38,281 nt of DNA, from assembly GCA_015064245.1 (NCBI GenBank), contig SVSQ01000009.1, positions 1 to 38,281 of the forward strand. Reading direction: 5' to 3'. Below are positions 17,541 to 26,442 of this stretch, piece after piece; positions within the stretch are counted from its first letter, which is position 1; each line of letters starts with the position of its first letter. Made by a program: the position numbers and the translations under genes. The DNA comes from Oscillospiraceae bacterium. Lineage in GTDB: Bacteria > Bacillota > Clostridia > Oscillospirales > CAG-272. The notes beneath the pieces were generated by a model. It worked only from the letters and a program-made list of their open reading frames with translations. It ran no database searches and had not been told where the DNA came from.

Positions 17541-17620
17541 TATAAAAGTAAAAGATTTGAGAAAATATGGCAGTATTTTAGAAGTTAGGATTTTATATAC
17601 TACCAAAATATCAAAAACTC

Positions 17621-17649
17621 TTGCTTTACGGATGAAAATGTGTTATACT
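17621..17649 (+). promoter_or_regulatory. Sigma-A promoter of the two-component/lyase operon
   Basis: TTGCTT (17621-17626) and TATACT (17644-17649) are 17 bp apart, 31 bp before the response regulator ATG. It is the only evident promoter for the five + strand genes up to 23371, because all internal gaps are 18 bp or less. Confidence 0.82.
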
Positions 17650-17680
17650 GAAGAAAAGTTGATTAAGAAGGAGAGAAGAT

Positions 17681-18352
17681 ATGTTTCGCGTGCTTATAGC
17701 CGAGGACGATATGGAGCTCAGGACCTTGTTTGAACGCGTTCTGACCAAAAACGGATACTCGGTGACCTGCGCTTCAAACGGCAAAGAAGCCCTTTCGATC
17801 ATCGAAAGCGACTATTACGATATAGTCATATCCGATATAATGATGCCTGAAATGGACGGTTACGCCTTTGTCCGAAGGCTTCGCGACAGCGGAAATAACA
17901 TTCCCGTGCTCATGATAACTGCCAAGGACGCCTTTGACGATATGCGTATGGGCTTCATCTCGGGAACGGACGACTATATGGTCAAACCGATAAACGTAAA
18001 CGAGATGCTGATAAGAGTCGGCGCGCTTCTGAGACGAGCGAAGATGATAAACGAAAGACGCCAGACGATAGGCGAGACTATTCTCGAAAGCGATACGCTC
18101 ACGGTTCGATTCGACGGTCAGAAGCTGATACTTCCTCAAAAGGAGTTTATGCTTCTTTACAAGATGGTGTCATTTCCCGGACGGATATTTACCAGACAGC
18201 AGATAATGGACGAGGTGTGGGGATATGAGTCCGAGACGGATACCCATACGGTGGAGGTACACATAGGAAGGCTGAGAGAAAAATTCAGGGATAACAAGGA
18301 TTTCAAGATAGTCACTATGCGGGGCGTAGGATATAAAGTGGTGAAGCTATGA
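17681..18352 (+). CDS. OmpR/PhoB-family response regulator
   Basis: This 223-aa cytoplasmic transcription regulator has a receiver domain (1-118) with the acidic pair E8-D9-D10, phosphoacceptor D52 (ISDIMMPEMDG), T80 and K102 (VKP). It is followed by a winged-helix DNA-binding domain (about 125-222) with RQQIMDEVWGYE and the wing VGYKVV. AAGGAG at 17668 sets the start. The stop overlaps the kinase start by 4 bp (ATGA), so kinase and regulator are translationally coupled and are very probably cognate. Downstream genes encode a lyase and hydrolases, so the likely regulon is glycan use (inference). Confidence 0.95.
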   Translation: MFRVLIAEDDMELRTLFERVLTKNGYSVTCASNGKEALSIIESDYYDIVISDIMMPEMDGYAFVRRLRDSGNNIPVLMITAKDAFDDMRMGFISGTDDYMVKPINVNEMLIRVGALLRRAKMINERRQTIGETILESDTLTVRFDGQKLILPQKEFMLLYKMVSFPGRIFTRQQIMDEVWGYESETDTHTVEVHIGRLREKFRDNKDFKIVTMRGVGYKVVKL

Positions 18353-19416
18353 AAAAAAGCGATCTGATGAAGATGAAGCTTACTACAGACAGAGGAAAGC
18401 TGAGCATAAGCCTTTATTTTGCTTTCATAGTCGCGGCGGAGCTGGTGGTAGCCGTTGGAGTCTCCTACGGCATAGCGGTCATCTTCCGATACATTCCGGG
18501 ACCTACCGCGGCGCTTCCGTCAAGCTTCTGGATGGTGATTTTTAGTATAGTAATCGGACTTATCTTTGCTTTTTGCTTGAACAGACTGTTCTTCAAGCCT
18601 ATCAAAAGGCTCAGCGAGGCTATGAATAACGTTGCTAAGGGTGATTTCAAGACCAAGCTTCATTCAAAGAACCTGGCGCATGAGGTGCAGGATATCTACG
18701 CGAATTTTAATCTCATGACCAAGGAGCTTGAGGCTACCGAGATACTGCAGACGGATTTCATATCCAACGTTTCGCACGAGATAAAAACGCCCATAAGCGC
18801 TATAGAGGGCTACGCTATGCTTTTGCAGGATCCGGACTGTACCGAGGAGGAGCAAAGGCAGTACGTTGAGAAGATACTTTTCAACACGAAGCGTCTTTCC
18901 GAGCTTGTGGGTAACATCCTTTTGCTTTCAAAGCTTGAATCACAGGCGATAGAAACGTCGAAAAAGCGGTTCAGAGCGGACGAGCAGATAAGGCGCTCCA
19001 TAATGCTTCTCGAGCCAAAATGGGAAGCGAAGAATATAGAGTTCGACGTTGAGCTTGATGACGTCGAATACGTTGGAAATGAAGGGCTGATGTTCCACGT
19101 TTGGAACAATATCATAGGCAACGCGATCAAGTTTTCTTCAAATGGGGGGAAGATAAAGCTGGCCCTGCGCGCGGAGACGGACGGCGCGGTATTTTTCTGC
19201 GAGGACGAAGGATGCGGTATCCCCGAGGAAGCGATAACGCATATATTCAATAAATTTTATCAGTGCGACAGCTCCAGAAGAGCCGACGGGAACGGTCTGG
19301 GACTTGCGTTGGTCAAACGCATAATCGACATACACGGCGGAAAAGTGCTGGTGCGAAATCTTGAGGAAAAAGGTTGCAGATTTACAGTCATTCTGCCCAT
19401 GAACAATGAAAACTAA
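18349..19416 (+). CDS. Membrane sensor histidine kinase
   Basis: This 355-aa kinase has two transmembrane segments (about 18-47 and 59-80) joined by only about 12 external residues. A HAMP-like linker (about 81-133) follows, then HisKA with H143 in FISNVSHEIKTP, and HATPase_c with an N box at N253-N258 (NNIIGN), G1 EDEGCGIP (285-292) and G2 GNGLGLAL (314-321). The very short outer loop means there is no periplasmic-type sensor domain. Such kinases usually sense within the membrane or through a partner protein. It starts inside the regulator stop codon. Confidence 0.94.
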   Translation: MKKSDLMKMKLTTDRGKLSISLYFAFIVAAELVVAVGVSYGIAVIFRYIPGPTAALPSSFWMVIFSIVIGLIFAFCLNRLFFKPIKRLSEAMNNVAKGDFKTKLHSKNLAHEVQDIYANFNLMTKELEATEILQTDFISNVSHEIKTPISAIEGYAMLLQDPDCTEEEQRQYVEKILFNTKRLSELVGNILLLSKLESQAIETSKKRFRADEQIRRSIMLLEPKWEAKNIEFDVELDDVEYVGNEGLMFHVWNNIIGNAIKFSSNGGKIKLALRAETDGAVFFCEDEGCGIPEEAITHIFNKFYQCDSSRRADGNGLGLALVKRIIDIHGGKVLVRNLEEKGCRFTVILPMNNEN

Positions 19417-19434
19417 AAAAAGGAAGCTTGAAAA

Positions 19435-20067
19435 ATGAAATATTATCTTTTTGATTTTGACGGAACTCTGGTTGATTCCATGCCAACCTTTGTGGGAGTT
19501 ATGCTGAGAATACTTGACGAAAACGGTATAAAATACGAAAGCGATATAGTGAAGATAATCACCCCTCTCGGATATAACGATACGGCGAAATATTATCAGA
19601 CTCTCGGTGTTAAAATGTCTCACAAGGAGATCGTCGACAAGATGACGGAGTACGCCGTAACTGAATACACCTATAACGTGCAGGCGAAAGCAAACGTTAT
19701 AGAAACGGTGAAAAGGCTGAAGGCGCAGGGAGACGATCTCAGCATCCTTACCGCCAGCCCCCACACCATGCTTGATCCCTGCCTTAAACGTCTGGGTATC
19801 TACGATCTGTTTACGAACGTCTGGTCCTGCAACGATTTTGATATGAATAAATCCAACCCTCAGATTTACGTTGAGGCGGCGAAAAAGATGGGAACGACGG
19901 TTGAAAACGTAATATTCCTTGACGATAACTTCAACGCCGACAAGACCGCAAAGCAGGCGGGAATGCAGGTATATGGAGTATATGACGATTCGTCAAAGGA
20001 ATACGTCGATGAGATAAAAGCCATAACCGACAGATATATTTACGATTTCAAAGAACTCTTGGACTGA
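19435..20067 (+). CDS. HAD-superfamily hydrolase (phosphoglycolate phosphatase/beta-phosphoglucomutase type)
   Basis: This 210-aa cytosolic HAD enzyme has the nucleophile motif FDFDGTLVDS (D7, D9), motif II LTASPH (about 79-84), motif III lysine in NKSNPQIY and motif IV FLDDNFNAD. A helical cap inserted after motif I places it in subfamily I, which includes sugar-phosphate phosphatases and phosphomutases. AAAGGAAG precedes the ATG, 18 bp after the kinase. Its place in a lyase operon suggests dephosphorylation or isomerisation of a sugar phosphate, but the exact substrate cannot be read from sequence. Confidence 0.9.
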   Translation: MKYYLFDFDGTLVDSMPTFVGVMLRILDENGIKYESDIVKIITPLGYNDTAKYYQTLGVKMSHKEIVDKMTEYAVTEYTYNVQAKANVIETVKRLKAQGDDLSILTASPHTMLDPCLKRLGIYDLFTNVWSCNDFDMNKSNPQIYVEAAKKMGTTVENVIFLDDNFNADKTAKQAGMQVYGVYDDSSKEYVDEIKAITDRYIYDFKELLD

Positions 20068-20081
20068 AAAGGAGAAAAGCT

Positions 20082-22334
20082 ATGACACAATTTGATATAT
20101 GTAAAGAAAACTGGAAAAAAATGCTGGTCGGAGAACCGGAGCGGCTTGAAAAAGGCGATGAGACCGTAAAAGCCCGTATAGCGGCTTGCGGAAACGCGGC
20201 TATGAAGACGTGGGCGGATTTCAAGGCGCACAAAAAGGGCGATGAGACCGTAGGCTTTTTCCGCGACACTCCCGCGGTCGAAAGCACGCACATGACGGCG
20301 GAATATAACGCGCTGAAACGCATGGCTCTCGGTTACGCTACTTACGGAACGGAGTGCTATCATAACGAAGAGCTGCTTGCCGATCTGCTCTGGGCGCTTG
20401 AATGGGGATATAACCATTATTACGGACGCGCAGAGATGGAAGACAGAGGCTGGAGAAGCGTAAAGCAGTTCAACTGGTGGGACTGGTGCGTAGGCACTCC
20501 CATGAGCCTTATGGACATTATGATTCTGGTGGATGAGCATCTGACACTTGAGCAGAAGAAAAATTACGTCGCGCTCTTCGATAACCGTGTCCCGGCGCCC
20601 CGCGACTACGGAGCAAATAAGGTGCATTTCGGCGAGCTTATCGCAAAAGCAGGTATTCTTTGCGAAAACTCGGAGCGCATACTTGTCGGAAGAGACGGAA
20701 TAGAGGATACGTATCTGTACGCCGACGGCGGAGTGAACGATAATCAAGGCTTCTATACGGACGGATCTTACATATTCCACACGCTCCATCCCATGAACTT
20801 TACTTACGGAGCAGGTCATTTTTCCGGCATCATCGATTTCGCGGCTATCCTCGTTGGCTCGGAGTTCGAGCTGAAGAAGGAGCATACGGACCTGCTCTAC
20901 ACATGGCTGTATAAGAGCTTTCTGCCCTTTTACCGAAACGGAGAGATATTCCGTTCGGTGCTTGGACGCCATCCTGCGGGAACGAGAAGCTCCGCTTGCG
21001 GATTTATCAAGGATATCGTCCGTCTGTACGGGCTTTCATCAGAGGAAAAGCAAAAAGAACTGTCCGATATGATAACCATGCTTACCGACGAGCATCCGCT
21101 CAGTACGGGCGGATACTGCGTAGAGATATTCGGCGCCCTTACCCTGAACGACTATCTGCTATTCAAGCAGGCGTATAAAAATAACGGCGCTAAGGTTGAA
21201 AGAAAGGGCTTCTACGCCTTTAACTGTATGGACCGTTCAGTCCAGCATCAGGATGATTACAGCTTTGCGCTTTCTATCTCTTCGTCACGTATTTACAACT
21301 ACGAATGTATCAACCACAACAATATGACCGGATGGTACCACGGCGACGGCGCTCTTGCGCTGGTCTCCTCACCTTTTAAGTACGGTCCGGAATTCTGGGC
21401 TGGCGTCGATCCCTACCGTATCCCCGGAACCACCGCTGACGACAGTGAAAGAGAGGTCGTCAGTATCGCGCAGAAGAACGAATATCTTTCTTCAAAAGAT
21501 TTCGTCGGATCTCTTACAACGGGAGATACGGGCGTCTCAGTAATGCAGCTCGAGTCCTTCCACGGAGAGGGCGGAATGATAAGCAATCGCTATTATAATC
21601 CCTCGGGAGCGTACGGCGGACTTCAGCCTGCAAGAGAGTGTACGCTTACGGCAAATAAGGCGTATTTCTTTATGAACGGCTACGCCCTTTGTCTCGGAAG
21701 CGCGGTCAACTCCACGGACGGAACCAACGTATATACAATAATCGAGAACCGCCACGGCGATCCCATCATCGAAAACGGCAGGGTGACGGGACATTCCGAG
21801 CTTGCAGTTACCTTCAACGGAAAAGCGGCGGATATTCCGAACGCGGATACGGTATATGAGGGCGTAAAGTACGTTACCATGGGAAGAGACGCTTACTGCA
21901 TCCTCGACGGAAGCGCAGTTATCGCAAAGAAAACGGAAAAGACGGAAAAAACACTGTCATTTACACAGCTTCTTATCAGTCACGGTGTGAATCCCGTTGA
22001 TAAAGGCTACGCGTACGCTATCTTGCCCTTTGCAGATGCCGAAAAGGCTGAAAAGTTCCTCTCTGACCTGCCCTTTGAGATCGTTGAAAACTCTCCTGCG
22101 GCTCAGGTCATTCGCGAGAAGGCTACGGGCGACCTCTATTGCGTATTCCACGAGGCAGGCTCCTGCGCTGGAATCACCACCGAGAGCCCGATACTTTGCG
22201 CCGTTAAGGGGGACACGCTTTACGCCTGCGACGTTACTCAAAAGCTTGGAAGCGTTACTTTGAAGGTAAACGGAAAAGAATACGGTTTTGATTTCACAAA
22301 GACTTACGGAAAAGCGCAGAGTGTTAAACTTTAA
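20082..22334 (+). CDS. Polysaccharide lyase family 8-type lyase lacking a signal peptide
   Basis: At 750 aa it has the PL8 plan: an N-terminal (alpha/alpha) toroid (to about 350) and C-terminal beta-sandwich domains. Family signatures are NWWDWCVGTP (131-140), catalytic H233 and Y242 nine residues apart as in known PL8 enzymes (DGSYIFH...NFTYG), arginines R291/R296 (FRSVLGR), MDRSV (383-387), GWYHGDG (417-423) and DPYRIPGTT (443-451). PL8 enzymes eliminate uronic-acid-containing chains such as hyaluronan, chondroitin or xanthan, or related alginate/glucuronan polymers. These are normally secreted. Here the N-terminus MTQFDICKENW has no hydrophobic segment, so it should act in the cytosol on imported oligosaccharides (inference). 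AAAAGGAG is the Shine-Dalgarno; the gap to the HAD gene is 14 bp. Confidence 0.9.
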   Translation: MTQFDICKENWKKMLVGEPERLEKGDETVKARIAACGNAAMKTWADFKAHKKGDETVGFFRDTPAVESTHMTAEYNALKRMALGYATYGTECYHNEELLADLLWALEWGYNHYYGRAEMEDRGWRSVKQFNWWDWCVGTPMSLMDIMILVDEHLTLEQKKNYVALFDNRVPAPRDYGANKVHFGELIAKAGILCENSERILVGRDGIEDTYLYADGGVNDNQGFYTDGSYIFHTLHPMNFTYGAGHFSGIIDFAAILVGSEFELKKEHTDLLYTWLYKSFLPFYRNGEIFRSVLGRHPAGTRSSACGFIKDIVRLYGLSSEEKQKELSDMITMLTDEHPLSTGGYCVEIFGALTLNDYLLFKQAYKNNGAKVERKGFYAFNCMDRSVQHQDDYSFALSISSSRIYNYECINHNNMTGWYHGDGALALVSSPFKYGPEFWAGVDPYRIPGTTADDSEREVVSIAQKNEYLSSKDFVGSLTTGDTGVSVMQLESFHGEGGMISNRYYNPSGAYGGLQPARECTLTANKAYFFMNGYALCLGSAVNSTDGTNVYTIIENRHGDPIIENGRVTGHSELAVTFNGKAADIPNADTVYEGVKYVTMGRDAYCILDGSAVIAKKTEKTEKTLSFTQLLISHGVNPVDKGYAYAILPFADAEKAEKFLSDLPFEIVENSPAAQVIREKATGDLYCVFHEAGSCAGITTESPILCAVKGDTLYACDVTQKLGSVTLKVNGKEYGFDFTKTYGKAQSVKL

Positions 22335-22351
22335 TTTGAACGGAGAAAAAA

Positions 22352-23371
22352 ATGATCAATACAAAAGAAAAATTCCCGTTTTGGATAACGGGAATAGAAG
22401 ATTGCTACAAGATGCTCGCTGACGTCAAAAAGGGCGAGGTCAAAACTCTCGGATATTCCGCCGGCGGCAGAGAGATAAAGTATGTTACCTACGGCGAAAA
22501 GCAGGACTATAACCGCAAGGCGAATTACAGCTCCGCTTGCGGCGCACACGATCCTTCTTGCTACGCCGACAGAGAGGGCAAGCGTCCTACTCTTATGCTC
22601 ATCGGAGCGACTCACGGTCAGGAGACCGAAGGCGTTGCGGGAATAATGAACCTGATCTCCCTGATTGAAACGGGTAAGGACCTGCGAGGTCAGGAGGTTC
22701 CGGACGTTATGAACTCATTCAATGCATGCGGATGCAGACTCGTTATCATTCCTATCTACAATATCGACGGAAGAGCCCGTTGCGTTCCAGACTCCATGAT
22801 CGACGAGCTCCCCGAGGGGCTTCGCCATCACGGTCAGGGTAACTGGAAGGACGGTACGCTTTGCGGCTGGCCCGGTTGCAAGAAGATACATCCTATCAAG
22901 GAAGCGGCAGGCTTCCTCGGCGCGTACTTCAATGATGACGGCGTAAACCTTATGCACGATAACTTCTTCGCGCCTATGGCAAAGGAGACTGTCGCGCTCA
23001 TGAAGCTTTGCGACGATGAAGCGCCGAACTGCGTTATCGGTCTGCACGGCGGTTCAAACTCGACTAACGAGCTCCTCCAGCCCGACTACGTTCCAAAGTA
23101 CATAAACCGCGAGCTGTTCGCGCTGGCGTCCGAGGTAGCGGCGAATCAGACCGCGCTCGGACTTAAAACAAAGGTCAATCCCATTCCCGAGGCGGAAAAG
23201 AAAACTCCGCCGTCATTTAATCTTACCACTGCGCTCCACCACGTCTGCGGCGCGGTAAGCTCTACTTATGAGTCAAACGAAGGACTGGTGGATAAGAACG
23301 CGTTTACCGCGGAAGAGATACTTTTGCACCATTATTGTCTGTTTAAAGGTATGTTTGAGCACAAATGGTGA
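22352..23371 (+). CDS. M14-like zinc carboxypeptidase/deacylase-family protein
   Basis: This 339-aa protein without signal peptide carries the M14 zinc signature HGQE (H88, E91) in GATHGQETEG and a third ligand at H232 in GLHGGS. The segment IIPIYNIDGR (about 132-141) is where M14 enzymes have their Asn-Arg substrate patch. A C-terminal acidic residue, E307 or E310 (TYESNEG), could be the catalytic base. M14 includes carboxypeptidases and succinylglutamate desuccinylase-type deacylases, and I cannot choose between them. It lies 17 bp after the PL8 gene and is last in the operon, so it may remove a peptide or acyl group from the glycan-derived product. Confidence 0.82.
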   Translation: MINTKEKFPFWITGIEDCYKMLADVKKGEVKTLGYSAGGREIKYVTYGEKQDYNRKANYSSACGAHDPSCYADREGKRPTLMLIGATHGQETEGVAGIMNLISLIETGKDLRGQEVPDVMNSFNACGCRLVIIPIYNIDGRARCVPDSMIDELPEGLRHHGQGNWKDGTLCGWPGCKKIHPIKEAAGFLGAYFNDDGVNLMHDNFFAPMAKETVALMKLCDDEAPNCVIGLHGGSNSTNELLQPDYVPKYINRELFALASEVAANQTALGLKTKVNPIPEAEKKTPPSFNLTTALHHVCGAVSSTYESNEGLVDKNAFTAEEILLHHYCLFKGMFEHKW

Positions 23372-23374
23372 AAT

Positions 23375-23403
23375 AAAAACGCCGATTTTAAATCGGCGTT
23401 TTT
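23375..23403. terminator. Bidirectional terminator between convergent operons
   Basis: AAAAACGCCGATTT (23375-23388) is followed by its exact complement (23390-23403), with T-runs in both directions. It lies between the M14 stop (23371) and the PHP gene stop (23404). Confidence 0.92.
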
Positions 23404-24270
23404 TTATTTTAGCGGGATTATATTGCTCCAAGCGTATTTTCCATCCTTGTCCACAACGAAAGCGCGGATGAATTTTTCCGTAGGCAGCGGAGTGTATTCT
23501 GCAGAGGTGATACCGTCGCCCTTGAAAACACGTCTGCACCAAGGTTGGTTAGATGCGAAAGCAATCTTGCAGACGGGCGAGCAATCAATGCGGAAGGTGT
23601 TACCGTTTTGAGTCAGATGTATCTCGGGGCCTTGAGTAGCGTAAAATCTTTTGTTAACGATAGCATCCTTTACAGAATCCGGATCGGTGGGATCGCACTC
23701 TGCCATTATATATGATATGCAGTCATCCTTTCCGTCGTAATGGTGTACGTCATCCGTAGCCAGAAGCGGATAGAAGCGTCCTTCGTAACCGATCATATCG
23801 ATAAGTATTGATGAGTCGGGACGGAAGGAATTTCCTTCGTTTGATACGCTATTGTATATTTCTGTAGCATCGAATCCATCAACTGCCAGAATATCAGCAG
23901 GCGTGTTCAGCGACCAGGCGGGATGAGCAAGCACCGCAAGTCCGCCGCACTTGTGGATAGTGTTTACCATATCTTGAGCAGAGGTCTGTTTCGTAAGTCC
24001 GGTTGGCTCGCTCTCCGCGCAAATACAGACAATGTGGAAAATCTTTTCTCCGGGAATTCCGATATCGTACTCGATTCCGGGGAGAACGCTAAGCCCTTCA
24101 AGCACCTGTTTTTCTCCGTATTTCCAATGATCTGTGATGGCTATGGCATCAAATCCTGCTTCTTTATATCTGCGGGCTGCTTCCTCGGGTGATTTGCTTC
24201 CGTCAGAAATAGTTGTGTGTATATGTAGTCCGAGTTTGGCTCGTGTTTTTCCGAATAGATCCTTGTACAT
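23404..24270 (-). CDS. PHP-domain metal-dependent phosphoesterase
   Basis: This 288-aa cytosolic protein has the complete PHP metal set: H16-x-H18 (LHIHTTISDG) with D23, D47-H48 (ITDHW), E67 (GIEYD), H79, H116 (LAHPAW) and D173/H176 (TDDVH). The layout resembles the TrpH/YciV branch (nucleotide or oligonucleotide 3',5' phosphoesterases) more than HisK histidinol phosphatase. The C-terminal ~90 residues look beta-rich and may be an accessory domain. GAAAGGAAT precedes the ATG, 24 bp after the glycyl radical enzyme. It is the last gene of a five-gene minus-strand unit. The true substrate is unknown. Confidence 0.9.
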   Translation of the reverse strand: MYKDLFGKTRAKLGLHIHTTISDGSKSPEEAARRYKEAGFDAIAITDHWKYGEKQVLEGLSVLPGIEYDIGIPGEKIFHIVCICAESEPTGLTKQTSAQDMVNTIHKCGGLAVLAHPAWSLNTPADILAVDGFDATEIYNSVSNEGNSFRPDSSILIDMIGYEGRFYPLLATDDVHHYDGKDDCISYIMAECDPTDPDSVKDAIVNKRFYATQGPEIHLTQNGNTFRIDCSPVCKIAFASNQPWCRRVFKGDGITSAEYTPLPTEKFIRAFVVDKDGKYAWSNIIPLK

Positions 24271-24294
24271 TTAATATTCCTTTCATAGTGAGGT

Positions 24295-26415
24295 TCATTT
24301 CTCCGTTTGCTGTATTACCATATCCTGCCAGCACTTATTGAGCGTAACGAATCTTGCGTTCCAGCCCGATACTCGTACCGAAAGATTTTGGTAGTTTTCG
24401 GGATGCTCCTGCGCCTCTCTCAGTATGCTCGCGTCAACCACGTCCGGTTGCATAAAAAATCCGTTGAGCGCAACAAATGATTTTATAAGTGATGATAAAT
24501 AACAAACTCCGTCTTCTTCTGCGACGCTTGTAGGAAGCAGTTTTATATCAAGGGCAGCTCCGGATGCCAGCCGTTTGAGATTTGATTTGCAATATGAGCG
24601 GATAATAGAGGTTGCGCCCTCGCGGTCGGTTCCCGGAGTGGGTGAACAGTTCGCGGCGAGTATCTCGCCGGCCTTTTTTCCGTAAGCGCAAGCAAGACGC
24701 TTCGGCGCCCATTCAAGCTGTCTGCCAAAAGTGCTGACACCCGCAGGAAAATGATATCCGCATCTTCCGTCAAGGGAATTGCAAATGTCAGCGAAATCGC
24801 TGAGAATGCGTGCGGCGATAAAATCGACGTCGTCGTTGTCGTTTCCGTAATAGGAATATTTGTTAAGCGCGTAAAGGCGCAGATTTTCGTTTTCTTCCCA
24901 GTTGCCTGAGAGAATCGTCATAAACTCTTTGAAGGAAAACTTTTTGTCATCGAAAACAAGCTTCTTGATGGCGTAAAGACTGTTTACCGTGTCTGCAAGA
25001 CCGCCGATGTGAGGGGAGTGCAGATTGTAGATCGGACCTCCTTCAAGATAGGAAAGACCTTTTTCAATGCATCCCTGCTCAAAAACGGAGACCACTGTGC
25101 AGGGGTTCTGCGGCTTCCATATAGTTACATCTTCATCTGTGAATGAGTTTCTTCGAGCTTTGTAAATAGCTTCCACGGATGAGCGCAGACAAGTTATGTA
25201 ACCATTGTATAGTGAGTCAAAATCCGTATATTCTACATCGGACGAATAGCCCTTCAGCGTTTGGTTTTGAAGTATCTGCAACGAGTCGAAGGGCGAATAA
25301 ATAAAGTAGGTTTTACCGGGGATCTGAACCTCCCAGCACCCGTCGTTTGCGAATTTACGAGCTTCTTCGATTTTATATCCGTCGTTTACCAGTGCATCTA
25401 TTATAAGATCTTCGTTATAGATAGCGATAATTCCGCCCCCGAATCTTATAACCTCGGAAACACGGCGTATCAGCTTATCATCGGTGTTTTTATTGATTCG
25501 CACAGTTGTTGGAAAATCGCTTATTCCAAGCTCTTCAAGAATGTCGAGCGTCAGATAGGTGACGGCGTTTGTGATCTCGTTTCCGTTTTCGTCAACGCCT
25601 GCAAGGAGAATGTTCTGATAGTGCTGAGCATCACCGCTGCCGTAGTTACCGCCGCAGATCCATTCGCAGCCCTTTATGAAAAAGTGGGCAAGTATCTCGC
25701 GAGCTTCATTTAAAGTCAAAACACCTGCTTCAAGATCTTTTTTCAGATAATCGCCAAGCAGATAATCAAGCCTTCCTATTCCGGGCCAGTTTCCGCAAAG
25801 GCGCACGAATGCGAAGGTGAACCAGAGGCTTTGCACTGCTTCGCAGAAGCTTTGCGCCGGTTCGAAGGGGACACGGGTGAGATTTTCGTGATTTTTCGAA
25901 TACCCATCTTTATCTTTCAGGGCTGCAAGGTATCGTTTGTGCCATATCTTAAAGGATTCAAAACAGAGCAGAGCGCTTCTTGCGAAGGGCTCTTTTTTCG
26001 TACCCTTGTATTTTTGAAACGATATCTCCGCTTTTTCTATCAAACTGTTGACACCGTATTTGAGCACCGTTTCAAAATCGATCGTCAGATGGCTTATGCT
26101 GCTGCAGATCGGCTCGTTTTTCAACGTTGCGGGAACTCTGTGGCTGATGGCAAGTCCGAGCGTTGCCGCGCCGCTGATCAGCTCTCCGTCACAGATTCTG
26201 ATAGGCGCTTCAAGAGCTATCTTTTGGATAGCGGCGTCATATTTTTGCAGAGGGGTGTAGTTTTCTATATCGGAAATGCCGTCGAGAGAAACAGCCATAT
26301 TATTTTTTGTATCAAGCCCATACTTATGATTAAGAGAATCAAAAGCGAACCTTCTTGTTTGTTCAGAAAGTCTTACCGGACGGGTAAGACCGTTCGGCGC
26401 GTAGAAGTCAATCAT
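24295..26415 (-). CDS. Glycyl radical enzyme (PFL/diol-dehydratase superfamily), substrate unknown
   Basis: This 706-aa enzyme keeps both hallmarks of the superfamily: the thiyl-radical cysteine C360 with E362 in NDGCWE, and the C-terminal glycyl radical motif RVSGWNARF (G684, 22 residues from the end). Other family blocks are QNILLAGVDENG (267-278), IAIYNEDLII (about 330-339), GGPIYN and SPTPGTDREGATS. It is shorter than typical members (about 760-850 aa), with a compact N-terminus. Such enzymes need a radical SAM activase and die in oxygen, implying an anaerobe; no activase gene is in the window. AGAAAGGAA marks the start. It is flanked by an unknown beta-rich protein gene and PHP. The reaction (C-C, C-O or C-N lyase) cannot be told from sequence. 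Confidence 0.92.
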   Translation of the reverse strand: MIDFYAPNGLTRPVRLSEQTRRFAFDSLNHKYGLDTKNNMAVSLDGISDIENYTPLQKYDAAIQKIALEAPIRICDGELISGAATLGLAISHRVPATLKNEPICSSISHLTIDFETVLKYGVNSLIEKAEISFQKYKGTKKEPFARSALLCFESFKIWHKRYLAALKDKDGYSKNHENLTRVPFEPAQSFCEAVQSLWFTFAFVRLCGNWPGIGRLDYLLGDYLKKDLEAGVLTLNEAREILAHFFIKGCEWICGGNYGSGDAQHYQNILLAGVDENGNEITNAVTYLTLDILEELGISDFPTTVRINKNTDDKLIRRVSEVIRFGGGIIAIYNEDLIIDALVNDGYKIEEARKFANDGCWEVQIPGKTYFIYSPFDSLQILQNQTLKGYSSDVEYTDFDSLYNGYITCLRSSVEAIYKARRNSFTDEDVTIWKPQNPCTVVSVFEQGCIEKGLSYLEGGPIYNLHSPHIGGLADTVNSLYAIKKLVFDDKKFSFKEFMTILSGNWEENENLRLYALNKYSYYGNDNDDVDFIAARILSDFADICNSLDGRCGYHFPAGVSTFGRQLEWAPKRLACAYGKKAGEILAANCSPTPGTDREGATSIIRSYCKSNLKRLASGAALDIKLLPTSVAEEDGVCYLSSLIKSFVALNGFFMQPDVVDASILREAQEHPENYQNLSVRVSGWNARFVTLNKCWQDMVIQQTEK

Positions 26416-26442
26416 TATAGTAATGTTCCTTTCTTAGTTGTG

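Noticed and set aside
17564..17611. Imperfect inverted repeat (GGCAGTAT / ATACTACC) between the divergent promoters as a response-regulator site
   Set aside because: Only 8 bp with a mismatch in AT-rich DNA, and OmpR-type regulators usually bind direct repeats; too weak to annotate.
23404..24270. PHP protein as the missing histidinol-phosphate phosphatase (HisK)
   Set aside because: The motif layout fits the TrpH/YciV branch better, and the gene lies in the glycyl radical operon about 15 kb away from the his genes. The assignment is not supported.
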